From: Polyangiaceae bacterium | GTDB lineage: Bacteria > Myxococcota_A > Polyangia > Polyangiales > Polyangiaceae | Assembly (NCBI GenBank): GCA_029266615.1 | Contig: JAQSWN010000100.1 | Coordinates: forward strand, 1-35,552 | Direction of reading: 5' to 3' | DNA length: 35,552 nt | In this document: piece by piece, positions 1-8,187 of the stretch | How positions within the stretch are numbered: position 1 is the stretch's first letter | Layout: the number at the start of each line of letters is the position of its first letter | Translations under genes and position numbers: made by a program | The notes under the pieces: generated by a model | Databases searched by the model: none | What the model was told of the DNA's origin: nothing | Seen by the model: the letters and a program-made list of their open reading frames with translations, nothing else

Positions 1-1
1 C

Positions 2-493
2 TTGGATTTTTACCCCGTCGCGGATTTGCAGAAAATCGTGGCTCGCAGCGCGCGCCTTCTGGAAATCGAATGTGACGAAGGTGGAGCGCTCGCGTTGGCC
101 GAGCGCGCGCGCGGGACGCCCCGCATCGCCAACCGCCTCGTGCGGCGCGTGCGCGACTTCGCGGAGGTGGAGGGGACGGGCGTCATCGATCGCAAGATCG
201 TGGACATTTCGTGCGAGCGGCTCGGCATCGATCACGCGGGGCTGGACGAGATGGACCGGCGCCTGTTGGGGATCTTGATCGACCACTACGACGGCGGTCC
301 CGTCGGCGTGGAGACGATCGCGGCGGCGCTGGCGGAGCCGCGCGACACGGTGGAGGACGTGTACGAGCCGTACCTGCTGCAGCAAGGCTTCTTGGGTCGG
401 ACCCCGCGGGGCCGCGTGGCGACGAAGCGGGCCTACGAGCACTTGAAGAAGGTCATGCCTCCGCGCGGCACGAACCAAGGGAGCCTGTTTTGA
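2..493 (+). CDS. ruvB: RuvB Holliday junction helicase, C-terminal part (5' end outside window)
   Basis: The frame is open from the window edge, so only the last 163 residues are present. RuvB is the AAA+ motor that drives branch migration of Holliday junctions together with RuvA and RuvC. What is seen is the sensor-2/C-terminal part: LDFYPVADLQKIV, then the arginine-containing stretch GTPRIANRLVRRVRDFA, and the winged-helix DNA-binding domain ending YLLQQGFLGRTPRGRVAT. The Walker A and B motifs lie upstream and cannot be checked. The stop TGA overlaps the TTG start of the following hydrolase, which suggests translational coupling. Identification is firm because the GTPRIANRL block and winged helix are characteristic of RuvB. 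Confidence 0.95.
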   Translation: MDFYPVADLQKIVARSARLLEIECDEGGALALAERARGTPRIANRLVRRVRDFAEVEGTGVIDRKIVDISCERLGIDHAGLDEMDRRLLGILIDHYDGGPVGVETIAAALAEPRDTVEDVYEPYLLQQGFLGRTPRGRVATKRAYEHLKKVMPPRGTNQGSLF

Positions 494-1269
494 GCGCTCC
501 GGTTCGCCCCGGGGCGGAGCCTCTTTCGCGCGCAGGCAGCGGCGAGCTCGAGGACGTTGGCATTCTTCTGGTGCACGGCTTTACGGGGAGCCCAGTGTCG
601 CTGCGGCCGCTCGCAGAGCTGCTTTCGAAGCGAGGCTTCGCGATCGAGATGCCGCTCCTTCCCGGTCATGGCACGACGCCCCGTGACCTCTTGCCTTATC
701 GTTACTCGGACTGGCGCGCAGAGGCGAAATCCGCCTTGGATCGGCTGCGCCGGCGCACGAAAGCGCAAGTCGCGGTCGGCTTTTCCATGGGGGGCACTCT
801 GGTTTTGGACTTAGCGACGAATGAGCCGCTCCAGGGGGTCGTGACCATCAACGCGCCAATTTTGGGTCGCGACGGCGTGATCGTGAAGCTTGCGCCGTTC
901 TTCGAGAAGGTCGTGCCGATCGCGCCGGCGAGCTCGGCCGGATTGAAGAAGAACGACATCAAGAAGGGTGGGGACGAGGACGCCTACGACATGGTCGCCG
1001 TCGCCGCCGGCAACTCGCTCGTGAAGGCGCTGCCGGAGGTGCGCGCGCGTCTAGGTAAGCTGTCGGCGCCGCTGCTCGTGATCTATTCGCGGGACGACCA
1101 CAGCGTGCCACCCGATAACTCCAAAGAGTTAGCGAAGCTCGTCGGCAGCAAGGCCGTGACGGTGCTGGAGCTGCTCGATTCGTATCACGTCGCCACGTTG
1201 GACAACGATCTGCCGCTCTTGGACGAACGGATCGCATCCTTCGCCGAAAGCGTCGCGAAAACGTCCTGA
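490..1269 (+). CDS. Alpha/beta hydrolase, carboxylesterase / monoglyceride-lipase-like
   Basis: 259 residues from a TTG that overlaps the ruvB stop (TTGA); GGGAG lies about 5 nt upstream as a ribosome site. The open frame extends further upstream only as a shadow of ruvB, so the TTG was chosen. The fold is a compact alpha/beta hydrolase: oxyanion loop LLVHGFTGSP (27-35), nucleophile elbow GFSMGG with Ser99, acid in YSRDDHSVPP, and histidine in DSYHVATLDND. This arrangement, together with the MPLLPGHGTTP block, resembles the small carboxylesterase (Est30) and monoacylglycerol lipase group. There is no signal peptide, so it is predicted cytosolic. The natural substrate cannot be told from sequence; a short acyl ester is the best guess. 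It ends just before a strong intrinsic terminator. Confidence 0.85.
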   Translation: MSAPVRPGAEPLSRAGSGELEDVGILLVHGFTGSPVSLRPLAELLSKRGFAIEMPLLPGHGTTPRDLLPYRYSDWRAEAKSALDRLRRRTKAQVAVGFSMGGTLVLDLATNEPLQGVVTINAPILGRDGVIVKLAPFFEKVVPIAPASSAGLKKNDIKKGGDEDAYDMVAVAAGNSLVKALPEVRARLGKLSAPLLVIYSRDDHSVPPDNSKELAKLVGSKAVTVLELLDSYHVATLDNDLPLLDERIASFAESVAKTS

Positions 1270-1349
1270 AACAACGGGCGTGGTCCCTTGATGACGCACC
1301 GTGCCGTCGCGCGCTTTCATCTTGGGGTAGCGCCTGGAGACACGGTGGG

Positions 1350-1388
1350 GCACCCCGGATGAATCCTGAGCATCCGGGGTGCTTTTTT
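1350..1388 (+). terminator. Rho-independent terminator after ruvB-hydrolase
   Basis: A perfect 12-bp stem, GCACCCCGGATG (1350-1361) and CATCCGGGGTGC (1371-1382), with a 9-nt loop, is followed directly by six T residues (1383-1388). It ends plus-strand transcription from ruvB and the hydrolase. The T tract overlaps the stop codon of the convergent cyclase gene, so on the minus strand the hairpin lies right after that gene but has no T tract there. Confidence 0.9.
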
Positions 1389-3192
1389 ATGGTCGATCCA
1401 CGTGGATGCGAGCGACCCGGAGCGGCGCGTCCAGCCCTTTGAGCGACGCTTCGAAGTGCTCGCTCGGGACGTGTGCGCCGAGCCAGCCGTTCTGACGAGC
1501 TTCCTCCGCGACGCTCTCGACGAGGATCACCTCGCCCGCGCCGGCCGCGCCCTGCAGGCGCGCCGCCGTGTTCACGGTCTGGCCGAAGTAGTCCAAGATC
1601 CCGTTCGCGGTGACGACGTAGCAGGGCCCTGCGTAGACGCCCGCTTTGAGGAAAGTGCGGCCCGCTTCCGGCAAAGTGCCGCGGAACTCCGGGAAGCGCT
1701 CCAGCATCTCGATCGCGGCGGCGATCGCGTCGCGCTCTTCCACGAACGCGGCCATCACCGCGTCGCCGATGGTCTTCACCAGCGTGCCGCGGTGCGCGGC
1801 GACGATGCCGAGCAACAAGTCGAAATGCTCGTGCACGACCTTGAATGCTTTGGCGTCGCCGACTCGGGAGTAGAGCGCGGTCGAGTCGGTCAAGTCCGTG
1901 AAGAGAAGCGCGACCCGCGCGACGCGCAGAGTGGTGCCAGGACGGAGCAAATCGCTCGAGAAATCGCGCCGAAATTCGGGCAACGTGCTGACCACGTGCG
2001 CGGTGGCGGCGCGCGAGGCGTAGACGAGACGCTCGAGCTTCACGTGAGTTTGCTTCTCGCCCGTGTGCGCGACCTCCAGCCGTGCCCCGGGGGCGAGGGT
2101 GGCCTTCGTCACGTCCAACCCGCTATCGGTCGCCTGAACGACGAGCTGGGCGTCGCCGCCCGGCGCGACCTCGATCGCCGCGCTCGCGCCGCCGCGCAGG
2201 AACAGACGGTAGCGCCCGGGTTCGTCCGGCACGCGCAGCTCCGCCTTGCCCTGCGCGTCCACTACGGCCTGGCTCACGACGTGCGGAGTGCGAAAGGGCC
2301 CGCCGATGCAGTACGGACCCGCGGCGAGCGTGCGCAGCGAGCTCTTGGGACGGAAGGTCGCCTCCACCGCGCGATCCAGCTCGAGCTCGAAGGAGAGGTC
2401 GCACAGTTGGCAGTGACCTTCGACCGGTAAGTCCGAAAGCGTGTCCGTGCTCTCCGTGCCGGTGCGGCAGCTGGGGCACACCAGCTCCCAGTGAAGCTCC
2501 AAGAGGCCGGACTTCACGGCGTGCAAACAGACCGAGAGCGTCTCGCGGTCGTCCGCCTGCAGCAGGCTGGCCAGCTCGAATGGGCGAATGCGCACGACGT
2601 CCGAATCCGGCGCGGTGCGCACGTACTCCACGACCTTCTGCCCGAGCTCTCGCCGCGGCGGTGCGAGCAGCTGTTCCAGAGCCCGAGCCGCGCGCGACAG
2701 GGACGGCTCGTCCACCGGAGACGTGCCGGTGCGGAAGCACGCGGTGCGACCCGCCTTCACGTCTTCTTCCACGCGGCCCAGCTCGCTGATGATGCGACCG
2801 GCGAACCGCAGTAGCTCGAGCTTCAAGATCGGCGCCAGCACCTGCCAGCGCGGCTCCACCGAAAGGCGGAAGCGCACGCTGGTCCCGCCCTCCGGCCGCG
2901 GGATGAGCCAGAATTCGTTGGTCATCGACAGCAGGACGCCGCTGCGCATGCTGCGGTGGATGCGAAAGTGTTCGTTTTCCACCCACTCGAAGGGCTGCTC
3001 CTCGTACTCGAGCGGGAAGCCGCCGGAGACGGTCCGCACCACGTAACGGGCTGCGCTGGCGCTCTCGTGGGGGCGCACCTCGAGCGTCCCGAGGCCGACG
3101 GCCCGATTCATGCGTTCCGTGTCACCGATGGCACACCACAGCTGGCTGCGTTCGCTCGAAAGCTCGACGACGCGCTCCACGGAAACCGGCAT
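1387..3192 (-). CDS. Class III adenylate/guanylate cyclase with SRPBCC and DUF5939-like regions
   Basis: 601 residues. The N-terminal 150 residues look like an SRPBCC/START-type ligand-binding fold (polyketide-cyclase-like, FRIHRSMRSGVLLSMTNEFWLIPRPEGGTSVRF). The middle (about 160-400) matches the DUF5939 type seen in myxobacterial cyclases, and carries a zinc-ribbon pair CPSC (239-242) and CQLC (261-264). The C-terminal class III catalytic domain has both metal aspartates, in FTDLTDST (D433) and KTIGDAVMAAF (D477), and NTAARLQ. It is therefore predicted to be active and to make cAMP or cGMP; the substrate-deciding residues were not resolved. No membrane segment is seen. A small hydrophobic ligand in the SRPBCC fold could control activity, which is inference. 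It starts with ATG, divergent from the membrane gene at 3261. Confidence 0.9.
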   Translation of the reverse strand: MPVSVERVVELSSERSQLWCAIGDTERMNRAVGLGTLEVRPHESASAARYVVRTVSGGFPLEYEEQPFEWVENEHFRIHRSMRSGVLLSMTNEFWLIPRPEGGTSVRFRLSVEPRWQVLAPILKLELLRFAGRIISELGRVEEDVKAGRTACFRTGTSPVDEPSLSRAARALEQLLAPPRRELGQKVVEYVRTAPDSDVVRIRPFELASLLQADDRETLSVCLHAVKSGLLELHWELVCPSCRTGTESTDTLSDLPVEGHCQLCDLSFELELDRAVEATFRPKSSLRTLAAGPYCIGGPFRTPHVVSQAVVDAQGKAELRVPDEPGRYRLFLRGGASAAIEVAPGGDAQLVVQATDSGLDVTKATLAPGARLEVAHTGEKQTHVKLERLVYASRAATAHVVSTLPEFRRDFSSDLLRPGTTLRVARVALLFTDLTDSTALYSRVGDAKAFKVVHEHFDLLLGIVAAHRGTLVKTIGDAVMAAFVEERDAIAAAIEMLERFPEFRGTLPEAGRTFLKAGVYAGPCYVVTANGILDYFGQTVNTAARLQGAAGAGEVILVESVAEEARQNGWLGAHVPSEHFEASLKGLDAPLRVARIHVDRP

Positions 3193-3260
3193 CCTGCTCG
3201 GTTTATCACGTTTTGGGCCGGCCGCGCCGTGCGTCCGCGGTAGGCTTCGCCCGCCAAACG

Positions 3261-3887
3261 ATGCGGTTTCGGGCCACTGCCAAAAGTAGCGAGCGTAGCA
3301 ACGCGGCCGGCGCCGTAGAGCTCGAGTGCACGGAGCAGGGCCTGCTCCTCGGCTACCGCGGTGTGTTCGCGCTCAACGACGGCTACGTGCCGGGGGCGCT
3401 CGCAACGCGAGACGTGGACGTGCCGTGGTCCAGTGTCTGGGAGACCACGGTAGAGGGTAGTGAGGTCTTCTTGGAGGTGGACGTAAGCCTCACGCCCCTC
3501 AACCGATTGAGCCTGTCGGACTTCACGAGCGGGTACGTGGAGTTGCCGCCGGAGGAGTCGCGCAAACGCCGCTTGGTCGTGCGCGTCGCCAGCGCCGGTC
3601 TCGCGTTCACCGCGGCGCTGGCCGCGTTCGCGGGGGCGCGTGGCGCGGGTGCTTCGGGATCGCTGGCGCTCGCCTTGTCGGCGTCGGTGCTCACCGCCCT
3701 GGGCGTGGTCGCGGTGGGCTTCTGGGCGGATCGCTTCGTGGCGACGCCGGTACCCAAGCTGAGTGGAAACGTGGCGCGCGAGGTATTCCTGGCCGAGCTC
3801 ATGCGCTTCCGCCCGGCGGTGACGCGCGCCGCGCCCCCGCCCGCGCCGCCGCCGGGCTCCCGCGCGCGAGCCGGAAGAACAGGATGA
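3261..3887 (+). CDS. Unknown two-helix membrane protein (probably N-terminal half of a frameshifted gene)
   Basis: 208 residues from the ATG at 3261; the longer open frame starting at 3213 adds only an arginine-rich stretch. The family is not recognised. The soluble N-terminal part (about 1-120) is followed by two hydrophobic helices, around LVVRVASAGLAFTAALAAF and LALALSASVLTALGVVAVGF, then a short soluble part and a proline-rich end. The reading frame ends in a C- and CCG-rich stretch, while the +1 frame continues as acidic, proline-rich protein (REPEEQDEAPPPPPRV) straight into the next gene. I think the two are one gene broken by an indel near 3840-3865. Divergent from the cyclase, with a 68-nt gap that must hold both promoters. 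Confidence 0.6.
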   Translation: MRFRATAKSSERSNAAGAVELECTEQGLLLGYRGVFALNDGYVPGALATRDVDVPWSSVWETTVEGSEVFLEVDVSLTPLNRLSLSDFTSGYVELPPEESRKRRLVVRVASAGLAFTAALAAFAGARGAGASGSLALALSASVLTALGVVAVGFWADRFVATPVPKLSGNVAREVFLAELMRFRPAVTRAAPPPAPPPGSRARAGRTG

Positions 3888-3909
3888 AGCGCCCCCGCCG
3901 CCCCCGCGC

Positions 3910-4848
3910 GTGCTGGCGGCGGCGACGACGGCAGCGCCGAAACCCGCCGAAGTCACGGCGCCACCGTCCGGCAATTCGGTGCGACTCGGTGAGTCGTGCC
4001 GCTGCCAGCGCTCGGACTCGGCCCTGTGGCAGACGCCCATCCCGCGGCTCAGCTTGCTCACGCTGTCTCAGCGCGTGCGCAAGGGCCGCGGTGACGACGA
4101 GCGCAAGAACAAGAAGTACTTGGAGCTCGAGCTCGGCGTCGTCAACAACGGCAAAACGGACGTGCCGGAGCTGTCACTTCTGGTCGAGTTCTTCGAGCGC
4201 GACCCGCCGCCCTCCAACAAGCGCTACTCGGTGGTGACGCGACCGCTGTTCTTCGAGGGGCCACTTCGTCCCGCTCAGGCCATCAAGTGGAGCGTCGAAG
4301 GGCAGGGCACCGAGTTCGAGGTACACAGCCCCGTCCCTGGCGACGTCGGCCCGTTCGGCGACGACGCTGCGCCCGCCAACCTGTTCGCAGAGCTGCTCAC
4401 CGCCAATCACCGCCCAGTGCGCCTCCACGCCGCGATGATGCTCACCTTCCTGAGCGATCCACGCGCGCGCGACGCGGTGCTGGAGCTGCGCGAGGCTCTG
4501 CGCGAGGACGAGGCGCCGTACCTCAACCGGCTCATCGTCGCGCAGGCACCGGTCAAGGTCTGCAAGCTTCAGATCGAGCCGGCGCGCCAGAGCGGCAGCG
4601 CGTGCTTGTTCAACGCTAGTAACGAGCCCAAAAAGGACTGGGGCCTCCGCGTGCGCGCGCTCGCGGCGGATGTGACGCACGGCGACCCCGTCGGCCAGCC
4701 GCCGGAGGTGCGCGCGGAGTCGAGCTACCACGTGCCGGGCGAGCTCGTGCCGGGCGAGGGTAGGCAAGCAACGTTCGGCTTCGACCTGCGCGGCGAGCGC
4801 AGCGACTCATTCGAAGCCTTCGCGGACCGGTTCGACCTGTTGCCGTAG
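3910..4848 (+). CDS. Unknown soluble protein (probably C-terminal half of the preceding gene)
   Basis: 312 residues from a GTG at 3910, but the frame is open further upstream and reads a credible acidic/proline linker back to about 3850, so the true beginning is likely the upstream gene. The family is not recognised. Visible features are a low-complexity linker (1-35), a region rich in beta strands (LELELGVVNNGKTDVPELSLLVEFFE) that resembles an immunoglobulin-like fold, a helical middle part (AMMLTFLSDPRARDAVLELREALREDEAPYLNRLIV), and a second beta region to the end. With the upstream two-helix part this would be a membrane-anchored protein with an external or cytosolic beta-rich domain. Its stop lies 10 nt from the convergent stop of the histidine kinase gene, with no terminator visible between. 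Confidence 0.65.
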   Translation: MLAAATTAAPKPAEVTAPPSGNSVRLGESCRCQRSDSALWQTPIPRLSLLTLSQRVRKGRGDDERKNKKYLELELGVVNNGKTDVPELSLLVEFFERDPPPSNKRYSVVTRPLFFEGPLRPAQAIKWSVEGQGTEFEVHSPVPGDVGPFGDDAAPANLFAELLTANHRPVRLHAAMMLTFLSDPRARDAVLELREALREDEAPYLNRLIVAQAPVKVCKLQIEPARQSGSACLFNASNEPKKDWGLRVRALAADVTHGDPVGQPPEVRAESSYHVPGELVPGEGRQATFGFDLRGERSDSFEAFADRFDLLP

Positions 4849-4858
4849 CTGCGCGGCC

Positions 4859-6694
4859 TCAAAGCCCCGGCATTTCCGGCAAAAGCACGGACACGGCCGG
4901 AACCCCGCCCCGCTCTCCGATCTCGACCGTGCCCCCGTGAAGCTCCACCACGGACCGCGCCAAGCGCAGGCCGAGGGCGAGGCCGCGGTGCTGCGTCTCC
5001 GCGCGGCGAGGGTTCGGCTTCAAGAGCGTCTCCAGATCCGGATCCGGCCGGGGAAGCTCGATGTCGATGCGCACACCGCCCGGTACGGCGCTGCCATGGA
5101 CGTGCAGCTCGCCGCCGGTGGTGCGGCGTAGCGCGTGGGCGACGAACGTCGCCAGCGCGCGCGGGATACGTACCGGGTCCACGCGCACGAAGGGCAGATC
5201 CGGATCCCAGGAGGGCACGACCGCGGTCTCGGTACTGCTCGCGAGATCTCGCCCCTTGATCGCGGCTTCTTCGAGCAGGGCCGGCACCTCCGCGCCGTCC
5301 AAGAGCAGGCTCAGCTGCCCAGCTTCCACGCGCGCGGCGTCCAAGATCGTCTCGATCAGCGCGAGCAGCTCCCGCCCTCGCCGGTCGATGAGCTCCAAGC
5401 TCTCGAGCTGACCTGGCGAAAGCTCCGTATGACGAACCAACTCCGTGAAGCCCAGAATTGCGTTCAGCGGGCTCTTGAGGTCGTGGCTCACGCTGGCAAA
5501 GAACAAGCCGCGCATACGCGCTGCAGCCTGCCGGGCTTCGATCGAGCGCTCTTGAGCCTTGGCGAAAATGCGAAATCTGGCTGCCAATTGCTCGATCGCG
5601 CGGCCGAGGCGCGCCACCATGCGAAAACGCGCGGCGCGCACCACGCGCGTGCCGCCGCTCAGCACCGCCTCCGTGCCCAGGTCCCGCACGTCCCGCGTTG
5701 CCGCGCGCAGGTCGCGCCCGAGCGCGGAGCCGAGCATTGTGCCGAGGTAGCCCGCGAGCGCCGTCATCATGAGCGCAACCCCGACGAAAGAAAGCCCCAG
5801 CACGCCTTCGGTCGTGCCCAAGAAACGAACCTCGGCGCTGCCGTCGTCGAGCGGCGTGACCACCGTTACTACGCCGTCTTCGCCGCGCGTCACCGCGTAG
5901 CCTTGACGGTAGTCTCGCACGGAGGCGTCGAAGCCGAGCGCGCGTCCTTGCTCGATCGCGGCGTCGAGCCCCGCGTGTGCGACGGGGCCGGGGCGCTCCT
6001 CGAGCGAGGCCCGAGCCAGGACGCGCGCGGTCTCTTCCCGGCTGCGCTCGTCGGCTCGGCGCAAATGCGCGCCCACGATGAGCGCGGAGCCGAGCGCCAA
6101 GAAGGCGACCGGCATCGTCACGGCTGCGATCATGCGCCGCGAGACGCGCTCCACGATCAGACCGCGCTTCTCCGCGTCCTCCACGACGTCGCGCATCTTG
6201 TCGGGCGGCGCGAGCTCCAAAGCCTGCGAAAACGCCGAGCGAAGCAGGCCGAAAAGTGGCAGCGCGGCCGCGGCGACGATGACGGCGCCGAGCAAGCACA
6301 GGGTGACGCCGGTCGTGAGGTCGAGCAGCTTGGGCCGAAACGCGGTCGTCGAGGCTAGCGCGCACAGCAGCGAAGGCACCGACCAGCCAGCGAGCACCTG
6401 CTTCGGCTCTTCGCTCATGTCGAGCAGCTCGTGCGACTCTACCGCGCTCGAGCCAACGGCCAGCGCGCGGATGGCGAAGCGCAGCCGACGTAAGCGCCAG
6501 CCGCTGCGCGCCAGGCCGAGCACGCCTCCCGCCGCGATGCCAAGGCTCAGAGTTTCGATGCCCTCCGTGGCTACCGGACCGCTCAAGAGCAAGAAGTGCG
6601 GCGCCAGCGCGGCGAGTAGTCCGATGCTGCCGAGCGTGAAGGCAATCTGCCACCCCAGCACTCGGACGATCAGGCGAGCGGCGGCGCGGTTCAA
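4859..6694 (-). CDS. Membrane histidine kinase with intact H-box but degenerate ATP-binding domain
   Basis: 611 residues; starts at TTG in a TTGA overlap with the preceding kinase gene. Several hydrophobic segments lie in residues 10-150, with further ones near 190-207 and 298-322 flanking a periplasmic-type loop. A HAMP-like linker leads to the dimerisation domain with the phospho-acceptor in SVSHDLKSPLNAILGF (His404). The catalytic domain is odd: where the sister kinase has NVVNNAIKFT it has TFVAHALRRT, where DTGPGI is expected it has ELPRPD, and the G2 loop reads GLALGL. The Mg-ATP asparagine and the G1 aspartate and glycines are thus missing. It may be a pseudokinase that is phosphorylated by, or modulates, its partner. 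No response regulator is in the window. Confidence 0.9.
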   Translation of the reverse strand: MNRAAARLIVRVLGWQIAFTLGSIGLLAALAPHFLLLSGPVATEGIETLSLGIAAGGVLGLARSGWRLRRLRFAIRALAVGSSAVESHELLDMSEEPKQVLAGWSVPSLLCALASTTAFRPKLLDLTTGVTLCLLGAVIVAAAALPLFGLLRSAFSQALELAPPDKMRDVVEDAEKRGLIVERVSRRMIAAVTMPVAFLALGSALIVGAHLRRADERSREETARVLARASLEERPGPVAHAGLDAAIEQGRALGFDASVRDYRQGYAVTRGEDGVVTVVTPLDDGSAEVRFLGTTEGVLGLSFVGVALMMTALAGYLGTMLGSALGRDLRAATRDVRDLGTEAVLSGGTRVVRAARFRMVARLGRAIEQLAARFRIFAKAQERSIEARQAAARMRGLFFASVSHDLKSPLNAILGFTELVRHTELSPGQLESLELIDRRGRELLALIETILDAARVEAGQLSLLLDGAEVPALLEEAAIKGRDLASSTETAVVPSWDPDLPFVRVDPVRIPRALATFVAHALRRTTGGELHVHGSAVPGGVRIDIELPRPDPDLETLLKPNPRRAETQHRGLALGLRLARSVVELHGGTVEIGERGGVPAVSVLLPEMPGL

Positions 6695-8187
6695 GGGCTC
6701 GGCTCCGCGCGTGGCCGCGACTTGGCAGGAGGAGGGAGCGGATCCGAGGGGCGGGTTTCGGGCGGGGGCTGCGACGGCAGCACGACCGTGAACAGCGAGC
6801 CGCGCCCGAGCTGGCTCCGCAAGTCGATGAAGCCCCGGTGCATCTGCACCAGCCGCCGGGTGATGGCGAGGCCGAGCCCGGTGCCGACGCGCTGCCGCCG
6901 AGCGTCGCCGGTCTGGAAAAACTCGCGGAAAATCGCCTCGTGGTCCTTGGACGCGATGCCGGGGCCGGTGTCCGCGATCGCGATCGACACGCCACCGTCG
7001 CGAGGGTCGACGCGCACCGTGACCCCACCTTTGCTGGTGAACTTGATGGCATTGTTCACCACATTGCCGATGATCTGCCGTACGCGGCGCGGGTCCGCGT
7101 AAGCTACCGCCGGCTTGCCGGAGAGCTCCAAGGTGAGGCCCTTGGCGCTCGCGGCGATGCCGGCTTCGCGCACGACCTCCTGCGCGATGGGGTACACGTC
7201 GATGGGGCGCGAGCTGAGCCGCAGCTCGCCCGACTCCAGCGCCGACAGATCCAGAATGTCGTCGATGAGCGCGCGTAGATGCTCGCCGCTGCTACGAATC
7301 ACGCTCAGGTTCTCGCGCGAGTCGTCCGTGAGCGGGCCGTCCACCTCCGCGAGCAGCACGTCCGTAAAACCCAAGATCGCGTTGAGCGGAGTGCGCAGCT
7401 CGTGGCTGAGCGCGGCCAGGAAGGCGCTGCGCTCCTTGTCGTAATCTTGGGCCCCGGTCAGGTCCTGGCGGTACGCCTCCTCCGCGGCGGTGAAGCGGTC
7501 GACCAGCACGTTGAAGGAGGCCGCGAGGAGCCCGACCTGATCCACGGACCGCACCGGCACGGGCTTTCCCGCTGGATCTGCGCCTTCTTGCGCCATTTCC
7601 GCGATGCGGCGCTCCACGAACGTCACGTCCGAGTACACGTCGCGCGCCAGCGCGAGCGCGACGAGCGCCGCCGCGCCGACGAGCAAGGTCGCGAGTAGAG
7701 CGACGGACACGACCAGGGAGCCGCCCGCGAACGGTGTCTCGGGCGCGACCACGAAAGAAAGCACCGAGAGCGGCTCCGCGGCTTCGACCGGTGCGGCGAA
7801 GTAGCGCGAGCGGCCGAGCTGGGTCGACGCTTCTCCGTCTCCCTCCACCAGCAGCTTCACGATCTGCGTTTTCTGGGGCACGCCTTGGGTGCCGTCCACC
7901 ACCACGTCTCCGCTCTGCTGCACCAGCAAGAGCTCGGCGCCGGAGCGCCGCGCCGCTTGCTCCACGAGCGCCGCGCGCTCTTCCTCCGGCGTCGCGCGTA
8001 GCCGCTCCGCGACCGTGACTGCGAGAAGCTTGGCGCGCAGCGCGGCCGCTTCGTCACTCTGATTGCCGAGCTCGCGCGTGCCCAGCGCCGCCATCAGGAA
8101 CGCGGCCAGGACTCCGACCACTACCACCAGGCTCGGCGCGAGCACCAAGAACGGCACTTGCCTCCGCCGAGCCGGAAACTCGATCAT
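6691..8187 (-). CDS. Sensor histidine kinase, canonical
   Basis: 498 residues. One N-terminal membrane helix (about 12-35), a periplasmic sensor domain (about 36-155), a second helix (about 157-182), a HAMP-like linker, then a DHp domain with SHELRTPLNAILGF (His262) and a complete HATPase domain: N-box NVVNNAIKFT (375-384), G1 DTGPGI (406-411), F-box FREFFQ and G2 GTGLGLAI (435-442). The tail is proline-rich. All catalytic residues are present, in contrast to the following gene. It overlaps its upstream neighbour (ATGA) and its downstream neighbour (TTGA), so the four genes from 11359 to 4859 form one tightly packed operon. The sensed signal is unknown, and the cognate regulator is not nearby. 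Confidence 0.93.
   Translation of the reverse strand: MIEFPARRRQVPFLVLAPSLVVVVGVLAAFLMAALGTRELGNQSDEAAALRAKLLAVTVAERLRATPEEERAALVEQAARRSGAELLLVQQSGDVVVDGTQGVPQKTQIVKLLVEGDGEASTQLGRSRYFAAPVEAAEPLSVLSFVVAPETPFAGGSLVVSVALLATLLVGAAALVALALARDVYSDVTFVERRIAEMAQEGADPAGKPVPVRSVDQVGLLAASFNVLVDRFTAAEEAYRQDLTGAQDYDKERSAFLAALSHELRTPLNAILGFTDVLLAEVDGPLTDDSRENLSVIRSSGEHLRALIDDILDLSALESGELRLSSRPIDVYPIAQEVVREAGIAASAKGLTLELSGKPAVAYADPRRVRQIIGNVVNNAIKFTSKGGVTVRVDPRDGGVSIAIADTGPGIASKDHEAIFREFFQTGDARRQRVGTGLGLAITRRLVQMHRGFIDLRSQLGRGSLFTVVLPSQPPPETRPSDPLPPPAKSRPRAEPSP

Noticed and set aside
2082..2986. Long arginine/alanine-rich open frames on both strands over the cyclase gene and similar ones elsewhere
   Set aside because: They are shadows caused by high GC; composition is not protein-like and they overlap genes with clear domains.
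3884..4237. Open frame beginning with ATG in an ATGA overlap after the membrane protein
   Set aside because: Its product is nearly all Arg, Pro and Ser; the neighbouring frame has normal protein composition and runs much longer.
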